DNA of 21,283 nt. It comes from CAYZEZ01 sp964477295. GTDB taxonomy: Bacteria > Bacteroidota > Bacteroidia > Bacteroidales > SM23-62. Shown piece after piece: positions 6,109 through 13,447 of the stretch; positions within the stretch are counted from its first letter, which is position 1; every line of letters starts with the position of its first letter. Location of the stretch: the NCBI GenBank assembly GCA_964477295.1, contig CAYZEZ010000044.1, forward strand, positions 1-21,283, written 5' to 3'. The notes below the pieces were generated by a model, which was not told where the DNA came from, did not search any database, and saw nothing but the letters and a program-made list of their open reading frames with translations. The position numbers were made by a program, and so were the translations under genes.

Positions 6109-7134
6109 CTATTTTTCCAGAATATATTCGACGTTTTTGGGGTAGTACTGAATGGCTTTGACAAATTCCGGGGATTTGACCAGATTTACCTGTAATTTGG
6201 TCCCAATATTCTTTTCAATTGACAGAAAATCAGCTTCGACCCGGAACATATGTTGATTGATATTTTCGTAATCACTTAAGCCTACCTGGTAAGTTATCTC
6301 CACGCTCGCCGGGAATGTCTTGATATTAAGGGAATCTGGCACATTAACAACCTCTATAGGTATATTGAATGCAGCTTCAGTAAACTTATCAACCGGTATA
6401 TTAATACTGACTTCATATATGCTGTACGATAAATTAACCGACTTTACCAGTTTTACAGGCTCATTGATGGAGGTGTTAACTCCGGTAAAAATGGCATGCT
6501 CGGTCAGAATGTGCCTGAGGGTATCAAGAACAGAAGCCGGACCAGAAACCTTAACTGAATCGGGTTTAACTAACGTCGGGCCAACCTGCATAAATTGCTT
6601 TTGAAAACTAACCTGGATATCCGGTAGAACAGAGATTAATTTATTCACTTTATCGGAAAATCGAAAAATCAGTGTATCCGGGCTAATGGAGAGAATTTCA
6701 ATTTCCGATGTCATCTGCTGCTGAATCTTTTCTACGGCAAATTCGGTTAAAATATATACATACGATGCTGATTTCCCCGGAACGGTATTCAGGGAAAAGG
6801 AATTAACATCAAATACTATGGGTGACAACCTGGCCTTCAGCTTGTACTTTAATAATGTATAGCCCTGTGATTTTACATTTAACAGGAGCCGTTCTGGCAC
6901 GTCATTTATTAAGGCTTTGCCCTCAGGGAAACGGATAAACCGGACCGGATAATACAAATCCGTGTTGTATTCCTTGTTAAGTGCTGATAAAAACCAGAAT
7001 ATCACTGAAAGTACCAGGAAAAAGAAATAAATCAGCAATCTCCCATTTAAGGTGACCTTACGGGAAATATCTTTGTTTATACTTATTCCCGATAATAATA
7101 TTTCTCTTAACCTCCTTTCGGGACGTTTCTGCAT
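6109..7134 (-). CDS. YbbR-like domain membrane protein
   Basis: 341 residues with a short cytoplasmic N-terminus rich in Arg and Lys, one transmembrane helix at about 31-51 (GRLLIYFFFLVLSVIFWFLS) and a large extracytoplasmic part. The remainder shows repeated beta-rich segments of the YbbR type, for example LSPIVFDVNSFSL, LPDIQVSFQKQF, VKVSGPASVLDTL and FNIPIEVVNVPDSLNIKTFP, the SGPxSVLD element being typical. In other bacteria YbbR-domain proteins regulate the diadenylate cyclase CdaA; whether this holds here is unknown, although a c-di-AMP phosphodiesterase-like gene (PgpH type) is also in this window. It sits between yajC (42-bp gap) and coaE (no gap), the same order as I know from other Bacteroidota. 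Confidence 0.85.
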   Translation of the reverse strand: MQKRPERRLREILLSGISINKDISRKVTLNGRLLIYFFFLVLSVIFWFLSALNKEYNTDLYYPVRFIRFPEGKALINDVPERLLLNVKSQGYTLLKYKLKARLSPIVFDVNSFSLNTVPGKSASYVYILTEFAVEKIQQQMTSEIEILSISPDTLIFRFSDKVNKLISVLPDIQVSFQKQFMQVGPTLVKPDSVKVSGPASVLDTLRHILTEHAIFTGVNTSINEPVKLVKSVNLSYSIYEVSINIPVDKFTEAAFNIPIEVVNVPDSLNIKTFPASVEITYQVGLSDYENINQHMFRVEADFLSIEKNIGTKLQVNLVKSPEFVKAIQYYPKNVEYILEK

Positions 7135-7176
7135 CCGATTTATCTGAATCCGGACATATTCATGCCGGAAATAATT

Positions 7177-7497
7177 TTATTTCTGGGCTTGCAGGTCGGT
7201 ATTATCCTGTACAACCGCATTTTTATCAATACGCACCCTGACATTATCTGCGATCTCAACAGTCACTGTAGTTTCCTTGATATCAGTAATCTTTCCATAA
7301 ATACCACCGGTTGTAACGATTTTATCTCCCTGCTTCAGGCCTTGCCTGTAGTTTTTAAGGTCTTTCTGCCTTTTCATCTGGGGTCTTATCATAAAAAGAT
7401 AAAAAACCAGGATGATCAACAATAAGAATACAAAAGAGGGTACCGGACTCTGCCCTTCAGTCTTAGGCATTAAAAAAATAAATAAAAAATTGCTCAT
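7177..7497 (-). CDS. yajC: Preprotein translocase accessory subunit YajC
   Basis: 106 residues, the family's usual size. A single membrane helix at about 21-37 (SFVFLLLIILVFYLFMI) is followed by the hallmark RPQMKRQKDLK (38-48) and the cytoplasmic beta domain QGDKIVTTGGIYGKITDI (56-73). YajC associates with SecDF and the SecYEG translocon in the inner membrane. Located between the DUF1573 lipoprotein gene and ybbR, all read leftwards. Confidence 0.95.
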   Translation of the reverse strand: MSNFLFIFLMPKTEGQSPVPSFVFLLLIILVFYLFMIRPQMKRQKDLKNYRQGLKQGDKIVTTGGIYGKITDIKETTVTVEIADNVRVRIDKNAVVQDNTDLQAQK

Positions 7498-7523
7498 TAT
7501 GTTTAAATTAATAAATGGTTCTT

Positions 7524-7544
7524 TCCTAACATCTCACATATCAC
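7524..7544. repeat. Heptamer island G on the DUF1573 gene stop codon
   Basis: Three units in register: TCCTAAC, ATCTCAC, ATATCAC, then GGTTAA. The second unit contains the stop (7534-7536, TGA on the minus strand). The boundary CACGGTT recurs at the ends of arcC (13445-13451) and pgpH (18537-18543). Confidence 0.55.
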
Positions 7545-7977
7545 GGTTAATTATATCGGCCGTAATTTTAAGGATTATTACCTTATTCCTGGTGTTGCTT
7601 GTTACGGTAACTGTCTTATTCTGCTTACCACTCCTTCCCGAACTATCAAAAATCACTTCCAGCTTACCGTTCTTCCCGGGAGGAGTAGGTTCTTTATCCC
7701 ACTTCGGCACCGTACAGCCACAGCTTCCTGTTGCTTTTTGGATTATCAGGTTGCCTGTACCGGTATTCTCATATTTAAAGATACATCCTACCTTTTCTCC
7801 CTCCTCAATTACACCAAAATCATGCTCGGTAAATTCAAAAGTTATCTCCGCCTCACCCGCTGTTCCTCCTTCTGAATTACCCAAATGTGACCCGGTTGCA
7901 CCACCACTTTTGTTCCTGTTGCATCCCAGCACCGATATGGCAATGAAAAATAAAAGAATATATCCTGTTCGTTTCAT
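7534..7977 (-). CDS. DUF1573 lipoprotein
   Basis: 147 residues. The first 19 residues are a lipoprotein signal: basic start MKRTG, hydrophobic core and lipobox VLGC with Cys19. After a Gly/Ser-rich linker the DUF1573 domain runs from about residue 45: FTEHDFGVIEEGEKVGCIFK, then NTGTGNLIIQKATGSCGCTVP with the CGC cluster and PPGKNGKLEVIFDSSGR. DUF1573 is an Ig-like (ASH-type) domain common in Bacteroidota, of unknown function, here attached to a membrane facing the periplasm or surface. I chose the ATG at 7977 over an upstream in-frame ATG (8040) because only the shorter form begins with a signal peptide; this also leaves a 52-bp gap after nusB. A TACTTTG element at 7987-7993 could be a weak internal promoter. 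The C-terminus NRDM and stop lie in a heptamer island. Confidence 0.9.
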   Translation of the reverse strand: MKRTGYILLFFIAISVLGCNRNKSGGATGSHLGNSEGGTAGEAEITFEFTEHDFGVIEEGEKVGCIFKYENTGTGNLIIQKATGSCGCTVPKWDKEPTPPGKNGKLEVIFDSSGRSGKQNKTVTVTSNTRNKVIILKITADIINRDM

Positions 7978-8029
7978 AAAGCTATGCAAAGTAAAAACAA
8001 TTTTGATTTTTACCCAAAGAGTTATCCAG

Positions 8030-8971
8030 TTACTCGCCAACTAATCCTCTTCCCGTTTTTATAATTTTATTCTCCTTCTTCAGGCGATTAAATATGTTAT
8101 CAAGTATCCCATTGATGAACTGGCTGCTTTTCATGGTACTGAACACCTTTGAAATTTCAATGTATTCGTTCATAGTCACTTTGACAGGAATCGACTCAAA
8201 TTCAATGGCTTCCGTAATTGCCATTTGCATAATCAGAATATCTGTAAAGGCAATTCTGTCAAGTTCCCAGTTTTTGGCTGACTCTTCAATGAGTTTGTTA
8301 TAATCCTTGGCATGAAGTATCGATTTTCGCAATAATTTTTTAACAAATCCCAGGTCCTCCTTGTCTTTGAACATGGGCAATAACCGGGTAATCTTATGCT
8401 CGTTAAACTTGCGAAACGTTTTAACGATCATCTGGATGATAAAATCAATATCATCCACCCAAAAGATGCACTTCTCTTCCAAAAGATTATACAGTCCTTC
8501 ATAGTTGTATATAATCTCATTCAGAACCTTAATTATAAATTTCTTGTCCTCATTATAACCAGAGGCTTCATCTGACATATATGCATGGAAAATATCCGAT
8601 TCTGAAATTAACTCAAAGAGTTCCCTGATGATTTCCCTATGGTCTGACCAGCTTAATTTATTAGATTCAATCATCCTGGTCAGGTCAGGATTCTCAACTA
8701 ATTGAAGAATAAAACGATTATCAATAAACCTGGTATTTGGATTAAGATCTTCGGAGGAAGGGATTTTTTTCTGTCGTGCTATCTCCATCCTGGATCTTGC
8801 ATGATCGGCGACTTCTATCAGCAATAACATCAGGTAGTGATAAAGTTCGTAAGACTTGTTGATACTGAAGATTAACTCCTTCTCCGCCTGGATATAGGTC
8901 TTTCCTTCAGCCTTATGGTAACCATACAGTATCTGAAGTACTTTAATGCGAAGAAGCCGTCTGCTGAACAT
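8030..8971 (-). CDS. nusB: Transcription antitermination protein NusB
   Basis: 313 residues, about twice the length of E. coli NusB but usual for Bacteroidota, where an N-terminal helical extension precedes the core. The start (MFSRRLLRIKVLQILYGYHK) carries the family's Arg-rich RNA-binding beginning. The canonical NusB core is in the last third: NWELDRIAFTDILIMQMAI (234-252), ESIPVKVTMNEYIEISKVFS (259-278), QFINGILDNI (284-293). NusB with NusE/S10 binds boxA RNA and promotes antitermination and rRNA processing. It is the first gene of the leftward run nusB, DUF1573, yajC, ybbR, coaE. A promoter-like TACTTTG on the minus strand lies at 9002-9008, about 30 bp ahead of the start. Confidence 0.93.
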   Translation of the reverse strand: MFSRRLLRIKVLQILYGYHKAEGKTYIQAEKELIFSINKSYELYHYLMLLLIEVADHARSRMEIARQKKIPSSEDLNPNTRFIDNRFILQLVENPDLTRMIESNKLSWSDHREIIRELFELISESDIFHAYMSDEASGYNEDKKFIIKVLNEIIYNYEGLYNLLEEKCIFWVDDIDFIIQMIVKTFRKFNEHKITRLLPMFKDKEDLGFVKKLLRKSILHAKDYNKLIEESAKNWELDRIAFTDILIMQMAITEAIEFESIPVKVTMNEYIEISKVFSTMKSSQFINGILDNIFNRLKKENKIIKTGRGLVGE

Positions 8972-9182
8972 ATATTAAAGAACCTGATTTATTATTGACT
9001 GCAAAGTAAATGAAATAAATAAACCGATGCGTCCATAAATTGTACAATTTTAAAAAAAATATACCTGGAGAAGGATTAACAGAGCAAACCAGGGATACCC
9101 GTAATGAATATCAATGCTCATGCAAAGTGTTGGTTATAAATTATTAAATAGCTGAATAATTAGAATAAATCAAATATTTTTC

Positions 9183-9190
9183 TATTTTTG
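9183..9190 (+). promoter_or_regulatory. Putative -7 element of the PUR-alpha-like gene
   Basis: TATTTTTG fits the bacteroidotal -7 consensus TAnnTTTG and lies 34 bp before the start codon. No good -33 TTG is seen at the right distance, so the call is tentative. The adjacent upstream DNA has an inverted repeat, AATTATT (9139-9145) and AATAATT (9155-9161). Confidence 0.4.
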
Positions 9191-9224
9191 AGTATCGAAC
9201 CAATTATCTAAACTAAACTTAGAA

Positions 9225-9701
9225 ATGATGGCTGAAGGAACCGAAAAAAATGAAGAGGTTGTCCAGAATGAAAGGGAAGAGATTTTTTCTAAGGCTGTTA
9301 GGGCAGGAAAAAGAACCTACTTCTTCGATGTGAAGGCAACAAAGAGAAACGACTATTACTTAACTCTGACTGAAAGTAAAAAGCGTTTCAACAGGGATGG
9401 GAGATTTTATTTTGAAAAGCACAAGATCTTTCTGTACAAGGAAGATTTTGACAAATTCAGCGATGGATTAAAGGAAGCTATCGAATTTATTAAAGAAGCC
9501 AATCCCGAAATGATCCCACTTGAACAAACAGTTACTGAAACTTCTGTTAATGAGGAAATTAGTGAAGAAAAACCAACTAAAGAAGTAACTGCTGAAGTAA
9601 AGGATTCCGGTGAGAAAGAAGATAAGAAAATGGTTGAAAGCCTCACCGAGAATTTCACAGATGTTGAATTTGAAGATCTGGAAGATTCAAAGGAAAGCTG
9701 A
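9225..9701 (+). CDS. PUR-alpha-like nucleic-acid-binding protein (DUF3276)
   Basis: 158 residues. Residues about 19-90 form the DUF3276/PUR-like domain: EIFSKAVRAGKRTYFFDVKA, NDYYLTLTESKKRF, RFYFEKHKIFLYKEDFDKF, DGLKEAIEFI. The fold is related to eukaryotic Pur-alpha and to a structurally known Borrelia homologue that binds single-stranded nucleic acids. The C-terminal third is a Glu/Lys/Thr-rich, probably disordered tail ending in DVEFEDLEDSKES. The product is probably a small cytoplasmic DNA- or RNA-binding protein; targets are unknown. The gene starts with ATG ATG (9225 or 9228). It is monocistronic by appearance, divergent from nusB, with a 7-bp stem hairpin over the stop codon. Confidence 0.9.
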   Translation: MMAEGTEKNEEVVQNEREEIFSKAVRAGKRTYFFDVKATKRNDYYLTLTESKKRFNRDGRFYFEKHKIFLYKEDFDKFSDGLKEAIEFIKEANPEMIPLEQTVTETSVNEEISEEKPTKEVTAEVKDSGEKEDKKMVESLTENFTDVEFEDLEDSKES

Positions 9702-9714
9702 ATACCGATTCAGC
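9697..9714. terminator. Hairpin over the stop codon of the PUR-like gene
   Basis: Perfect inverted repeat GCTGAAT-accg-ATTCAGC with a 4-base loop. The TGA stop lies in the left arm. No T-run follows, so it may act as a weak or Rho-type terminator, or protect the mRNA 3' end; it sits between convergent genes. Confidence 0.4.
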
Positions 9715-9753
9715 CAATTAAATAATATTCCGGTTTAACATATTAATATGATC

Positions 9754-10491
9754 TTAAGACCTCTCCTGGTCAGGATCATTTCTGCTATTGATGAACTCTT
9801 CAATCTCTTCCCAGTTGAGTTCTTTTACATTTGTAACAATAAAGTTCTCCCTGAGAAAATCGCCGTACTGGTTGCACTCCCTTATAGCCCTGTCTAATAC
9901 CTCCTTAATTGTTACATCAATCGGGATAAGTACCATCAATGTGGCATATCCGTGGTGAAATGAAAGTTTTTCAACCTCACCTTTCTGCTTCTTTATCATG
10001 ATTTCTGTCTCATTGCGAACCACCTTTTGATGGACAGCAGTAAATCCAAGCTGTTTATTATGTAATAAGACGATAAAATACCGTAATTTATCATTTTTAC
10101 CGCCCAGGCCAGTGGAAATAAATACCTTGTTCTCATCCAACAACCTGCTTTCCAGTAGCATTCTGCTCTCCTGGAGAGCCAGGATAGCCCAGGATCTCAG
10201 CTCCAGCTGACCGGAGTTTACATATTTTTCGATGGTCCTGTAAACCTCAACCACCTCCACAGAGGCCATTTCTGCAAACCTCTCCTTTCTTAGCGCTTCG
10301 TCTAACTTAAGGTTAAAAATGTCATCCATTTTCAGAACAACCTGGTCCGGATCCAGCTCCTCTTTAACATTCTTCGAAAATTCAAAATACTCCAGCTGGA
10401 GGTCCATATCTACTTTCTCCTCCAGAATACTGAAATCAGGTATTTTACCGAAAATCTGCTTTATTTTATCATGGATACTGTCATCCGACAT
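9754..10491 (-). CDS. Conserved-looking hypothetical protein
   Basis: 245 residues from the ATG at 10491 (MSDDSIHDKIKQIFGKIPDF); an in-frame ATG at 10521 would add ten residues. I do not recognise the family with certainty. The N-terminal 100 residues are helical and very acidic, with alternating charged and hydrophobic positions (ILEEKVDMDLQLEYFEFSK). The C-terminal half looks like an alpha/beta domain: RYFIVLLHNKQLGFTAVHQK, KLSFHHGYATLMVLIPIDV, IKEVLDRAIRECNQYGDFLR, ending in ELNWEEIEEFINS. There is no signal peptide or membrane segment, so it is probably cytoplasmic. It stands alone between a convergent PUR-like gene and a divergent membrane protein gene, giving no functional context. The coding call rests on length, composition and start context. 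Confidence 0.8.
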   Translation of the reverse strand: MSDDSIHDKIKQIFGKIPDFSILEEKVDMDLQLEYFEFSKNVKEELDPDQVVLKMDDIFNLKLDEALRKERFAEMASVEVVEVYRTIEKYVNSGQLELRSWAILALQESRMLLESRLLDENKVFISTGLGGKNDKLRYFIVLLHNKQLGFTAVHQKVVRNETEIMIKKQKGEVEKLSFHHGYATLMVLIPIDVTIKEVLDRAIRECNQYGDFLRENFIVTNVKELNWEEIEEFINSRNDPDQERS

Positions 10492-10623
10492 ATCAACACC
10501 TCCCGAAGCTAAGAAATTCAATGATGAGTAAATAGAGAACGTGTGTATAAGTAAATTGTTTTAATTCCGTACAAAATCATACGTTGGTTCAATAAAAATT
10601 ACTGTTTTCCCCTGCAAAAATCT

Positions 10624-10631
10624 TACATTTG
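10624..10631 (+). promoter_or_regulatory. Putative -7 element of the membrane protein gene
   Basis: TACATTTG matches TAnnTTTG and lies 28 bp before the ATG at 10660, a normal leader length. No clear -33 element accompanies it. Confidence 0.45.
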
Positions 10632-10659
10632 TTTAAAGCAAATACCTAAATCCCAAAAC

Positions 10660-11283
10660 ATGGAAATGATAAGTTCAATCAAGGAAAAGGCAGATCAGCT
10701 CATTGAAAAAGGTTATCAGACCGATATAGGGAGCTATATCAGCAAAGGATTCCGGATTTTTGAAAAGGAGATTGGACTTTTTATCGGTTATACAGCCCTC
10801 TTTTTCTTAATAAGTACTATTACAGCATTTATTCCGTTTGCACTCCTTTTCATTTCCGGCCCCCTTACCGCAGGTTTTTTCATAGTAGCGCATAAGATCA
10901 ATAAGGGAGAGCCCTATGAATTCAGTACTTTTTTCAAGGGATTTGATTATTTCGTCCCTCTGCTTCTGTTCACCCTTGTGGGCGGGATATTTATAGTCCT
11001 TGGGTTCCTTGCACTGATCCTGCCGGGTATATACCTGGCAGTTGCATATACATTTGCTATTCCGTTTATCGTTTTTGCAAAAATGGAATTCTGGGACGGG
11101 ATGGAGATCAGCCGCAAACTCACTACCAAAAACTGGTGGAGTATTTTTGGACTTTCTATCCTGCTTTTTCTGATTAACCTGCTGGGAATAATGGTCTTGT
11201 TTGTAGGCTTGCTCTTTACCGTTCCAATCACTTATTGTGCTATCTATGCAGCCTTTGATGATATTGTGGGAGCAGATAAATAA
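10660..11283 (+). CDS. Polytopic inner-membrane protein of unknown function
   Basis: 207 residues. After a polar, helical N-terminus of about 35 residues there are long hydrophobic segments at roughly 38-77, 97-140 and 160-200, probably six membrane crossings. The middle portion LALILPGIYLAVAYTFAIPF, followed by FWDGMEISRK and NWWSIFGLSILL, resembles the glycerophosphodiester-phosphodiesterase membrane-domain and DUF975-like families, in which a PGIY turn and a [FW]-x-A/G-MExSRK segment recur between membrane helices. No catalytic domain is attached. The next genes (a small lipoprotein and a DUF456 membrane protein) follow on the same strand with a 27-bp gap, so they may form one envelope-related transcription unit. 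Confidence 0.8.
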   Translation: MEMISSIKEKADQLIEKGYQTDIGSYISKGFRIFEKEIGLFIGYTALFFLISTITAFIPFALLFISGPLTAGFFIVAHKINKGEPYEFSTFFKGFDYFVPLLLFTLVGGIFIVLGFLALILPGIYLAVAYTFAIPFIVFAKMEFWDGMEISRKLTTKNWWSIFGLSILLFLINLLGIMVLFVGLLFTVPITYCAIYAAFDDIVGADK

Positions 11284-11310
11284 TCTTTAATTACATATAA
11301 CCATAACTTT

Positions 11311-11427
11311 ATGCGGGTGCTAAAAATTCTATTGTCATTTGTATTTATTGCAACGGCCTGCAATCAATCTCCGCAGTCCAGACAAGTTGAGTTAATATTT
11401 CAACCCTTTAGGAAAGACTATGACTGA
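11311..11427 (+). CDS. Predicted 38-residue lipoprotein overlapping the DUF456 gene
   Basis: A short frame from ATG 11311 to TGA 11425-11427. The first 17 residues are a textbook lipoprotein signal: MRVLK, the hydrophobic core ILLSFVFIA, and lipobox ATAC with Cys17; the mature peptide is only about 22 residues (CNQSPQSRQVELIFQPFRKDYD). The stop lies inside the first codons of the next gene, an 8-bp overlap (11420-11427) that would allow termination-reinitiation. This fills most of what would otherwise be a 136-bp gap. Support is the signal, the overlap and the fit between neighbours; no homologue is known to me, so it could also be a leader-like or decayed gene. Confidence 0.5.
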   Translation: MRVLKILLSFVFIATACNQSPQSRQVELIFQPFRKDYD

Positions 11428-11902
11428 TTGGCTATTGTTGTCTGTAGGTGGAGCAGTTATGATCCTGGGATTACTTGGATGTGTTTTACCGGTGATACCA
11501 GGGCCTCCTGTCAGTTTCATTGGCATACTGCTGCTACACTTTACAAAATTCGCCCATTTCAGTACTGAATTTCTTATTTTATGGGGTACAGTTGCCGTGG
11601 TGGTAACTGTACTCGATTATATCGTTCCTATCTGGGGAACAAAAAAATTTGGCGGCACCAGGGCTGGTATGTGGGGGGCTGGTATTGGCCTGGTGGCTGG
11701 AATATTTTTTTTCCCACCCATTGGAATAATAATAGGACCCTTTGCAGGTGCAGTGATCGGTGAAGCAATTAATGGAAAACAGGCCAGGGAGGCATTTAAG
11801 GCTGGTTTTGGATCTTTTCTGGGATTGCTATTGGGCATAGGACTAAAACTGGCAGCCTCAATTATGATGACATTCTATTTTGTAAAAGAAGCAATTTTTT
11901 AA
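11420..11902 (+). CDS. DUF456 family membrane protein
   Basis: 160 residues, the normal DUF456 length. Hydrophobic segments lie at about 5-25, 32-42, 52-71, 84-118 and 130-155. Family features seen: GLLGCVLPVIPGPP (17-30), LDYIVPIWGTKKFGGTRAG (65-83) and a Gly-rich FPPIGIIIGPFAGAVIGE (98-115), then AREAFKAGFGSFLG. DUF456 proteins are small integral membrane proteins of unknown function with glycine-zipper-like helices. The start overlaps the small lipoprotein frame by 8 bp. It converges on the RRM gene, with a hairpin between the two stop codons. Confidence 0.9.
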   Translation: MTDWLLLSVGGAVMILGLLGCVLPVIPGPPVSFIGILLLHFTKFAHFSTEFLILWGTVAVVVTVLDYIVPIWGTKKFGGTRAGMWGAGIGLVAGIFFFPPIGIIIGPFAGAVIGEAINGKQAREAFKAGFGSFLGLLLGIGLKLAASIMMTFYFVKEAIF

Positions 11903-11905
11903 CAG

Positions 11906-11925
11906 GATGATCAGCCATGATCATC
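11906..11925. terminator. Bidirectional hairpin between DUF456 and RRM genes
   Basis: Perfect 8-bp inverted repeat GATGATCA-gcca-TGATCATC. It starts three bases after the DUF456 stop and its right arm overlaps the RRM gene stop (11924-11926). On the plus strand a modest T-rich stretch (ACTTTGTTTC) follows. Position between convergent genes supports a shared terminator; the stem is AT-rich, so strength is uncertain. Confidence 0.5.
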
Positions 11926-12184
11926 ACTTTGTTTCATAACCTTTCTTGGAATGCGCTTTTGCAACGACAATATTTCTGCCTGATATTATCCTGCGATTGC
12001 ATTCCTTGACGGCTAAATCTTCCTGCTCATCATTCTCCATCTCAATAAAACAAAATCCCTTCGAACGACCGGAATACTTGTCTGTAATCATCTTAATATT
12101 AACCACTTCACCATATTCCTTAAAAACTTCCTTGAGATCATCTTCCTTGAGAGCATAGGGAATATTACCAACATAAATGGTCAT
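11924..12184 (-). CDS. Single-RRM RNA-binding protein
   Basis: 86 residues forming one RNA recognition motif and a short basic tail. RNP2 is IYVGNI (3-8); RNP1 is KGFCFIEM (42-49), where the usual Gly/Ala at position four is Cys and the last aromatic is Met, although both core aromatics (Phe44, Phe46) are kept. The segment DKYSGRSKGF before RNP1 matches bacterial RRM proteins of the cyanobacterial Rbp type, which bind RNA and are often cold- or stress-induced. The tail (VAKAHSKKGYETK) is short and lacks the glycine-rich region of some relatives. Cytoplasmic; targets unknown. Single gene, convergent with DUF456. Confidence 0.93.
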   Translation of the reverse strand: MTIYVGNIPYALKEDDLKEVFKEYGEVVNIKMITDKYSGRSKGFCFIEMENDEQEDLAVKECNRRIISGRNIVVAKAHSKKGYETK

Positions 12185-12322
12185 GTTGAGAATGTGTGGG
12201 TTCTAAAATATAATACAAGTTAATAATAAAATGACTACAAAGTCAATAGGCAGGAGAGTAAATAACTGATTTTCTTTCGCCTAAATTCAAAATTTTCTGA
12301 AAAAGGTCATTATTGCCCTGAT

Positions 12323-13324
12323 TTAGCCTCCAAGGGTTGCAACCATTACGGCTTTGATAGTATGAACCCTGTTTTCAGCCTCATCAAAAACGATGGAAGC
12401 CTCAGATTCAAATACATCTTCAGTAACTTCCATTGCATCAATTCCGAATTTCCGGAAGTTTTCCTCTCCCACAGTGGTTTCACGGTTATGGAATGCAGGC
12501 AAACAGTGCAGGACTTTTATTTTTGGATTACCGGTGAGTTGGAGTAATTCTTTATTAATCTGGTAATGTTTGAGCAGATCAATTCTTTTTTCCCATGCTT
12601 CAGGGGGTTCTCCCATTGATACCCAGACATCGGTGTATAAAAAATCAGCTCCACTGACAGCTGTTTTGATGTCATCTGTAATGGATATACCGGCACCCGT
12701 TGATTTGGCTATTTCTTTTGCACTGGCAACCAATTTTTCACCGGGTTGACACTCGGGTGGCGCAGCTGCCCGGAAATCCAAACCCATCTTTGCAGCTCCC
12801 ACCAACAGAGAATTCCCCATATTATTCCTTGCATCCCCTAAATAACAGAAACTAACCTTATTCAAAGGTTTATCTGAATGCTCAAGTATGGTCATAAAAT
12901 CTGCCAAGACCTGTGTCGGATGAAATTCATCTGTAAGGCCATTCCAGACAGGAACCCCGGAATACCTGGAAAGAATCTCCACCTGTTCCTGTCCAAACCC
13001 ACGATATTCAATCCCGTCATACATCCTTCCCAGCACCCTTGCGGTATCTTTCATAGATTCTTTATGGCCGATTTGCGATCCGGAGGGTCCCAGGTAACTC
13101 ACGTGTGCACCCTGATCATAAGCCGCCACTTCAAATGCACAGCGGGTGCGGGTGGAGGATTTTTCAAAAATCAGGGCAATGCTCTTCCCTTTAAGCCTCT
13201 GACGTTCTGTACCCGAATGCTTCGCTTTTTTAAGATCTGTTGCAAGGTCGATTAAGAATTTTATCTCGACCGGTTGAAAATCCATTAACTTCAGGAAGCT
13301 CCTGTTTCTTAAATTGACAGGCAT
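12323..13324 (-). CDS. argF: Ornithine carbamoyltransferase (probably catabolic)
   Basis: 333 residues, as in E. coli OTC. It interconverts ornithine + carbamoyl phosphate and citrulline + phosphate. Carbamoyl phosphate motif SSTRTR (56-61); HPTQ (135-138); ornithine-binding DVWVSMGE (232-239); HCLPAFH (273-279) with the catalytic Cys275. The SMG motif and full-length layout argue for true ornithine specificity rather than the N-succinyl- or N-acetylornithine transcarbamylases common in Bacteroidota. The gene follows carbamate kinase on the same strand (115-bp gap), which favours the catabolic role (arcB in the arginine deiminase pathway naming): citrulline phosphorolysis followed by ATP formation. 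No arginine deiminase gene is within the window. A biosynthetic role cannot be excluded from sequence. Confidence 0.93.
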   Translation of the reverse strand: MPVNLRNRSFLKLMDFQPVEIKFLIDLATDLKKAKHSGTERQRLKGKSIALIFEKSSTRTRCAFEVAAYDQGAHVSYLGPSGSQIGHKESMKDTARVLGRMYDGIEYRGFGQEQVEILSRYSGVPVWNGLTDEFHPTQVLADFMTILEHSDKPLNKVSFCYLGDARNNMGNSLLVGAAKMGLDFRAAAPPECQPGEKLVASAKEIAKSTGAGISITDDIKTAVSGADFLYTDVWVSMGEPPEAWEKRIDLLKHYQINKELLQLTGNPKIKVLHCLPAFHNRETTVGEENFRKFGIDAMEVTEDVFESEASIVFDEAENRVHTIKAVMVATLGG

Positions 13325-13389
13325 AATTCAGATGTTTATATTAGACAGGATGTAAAAATAATTTAAATATTTGATTAATCAGGGGAAAT

Positions 13390-13421
13390 GTTCAGCGTTC
13401 AGCGTTCAGCGTTCAGCGTTC
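13390..13421. repeat. GTTCAGC heptamer tandem array
   Basis: Four perfect GTTCAGC units (13390-13417) plus GTTC, 4.6 copies. The same heptamer makes up part of the 12-bp unit at 5440-5500. It lies in the gap between arcC and argF. Confidence 0.9.
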
Positions 13422-13433
13422 TTGCCAATAGTC

Positions 13434-13447
13434 TAATCACTATTCAC
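13434..13447. repeat. Heptamer island C on the arcC stop codon
   Basis: Two units, TAATCAC and TATTCAC, then GGTTAT. They cover the arcC stop (13440-13442, TAG on the minus strand). Short alone, but the CACGGTT boundary matches those at the ends of the DUF1573 gene and pgpH. Confidence 0.45.

Noticed and set aside
7412..8044. 210-codon plus-strand frame opposite yajC and the DUF1573 gene
   Set aside because: It is antisense to two well-recognised genes and its protein resembles no family.
8018..8045. Repeat-like AGTTATCC / AGTTACTC near the nusB stop
   Set aside because: The spacing is 8 bp rather than 7 and only two units are seen, so it does not belong to the heptamer family.
9139..9161. 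Inverted repeat AATTATT / AATAATT upstream of the PUR-like gene as an operator
   Set aside because: All-AT arms in very AT-rich DNA are expected often by chance; no second copy and no adjacent regulator gene.
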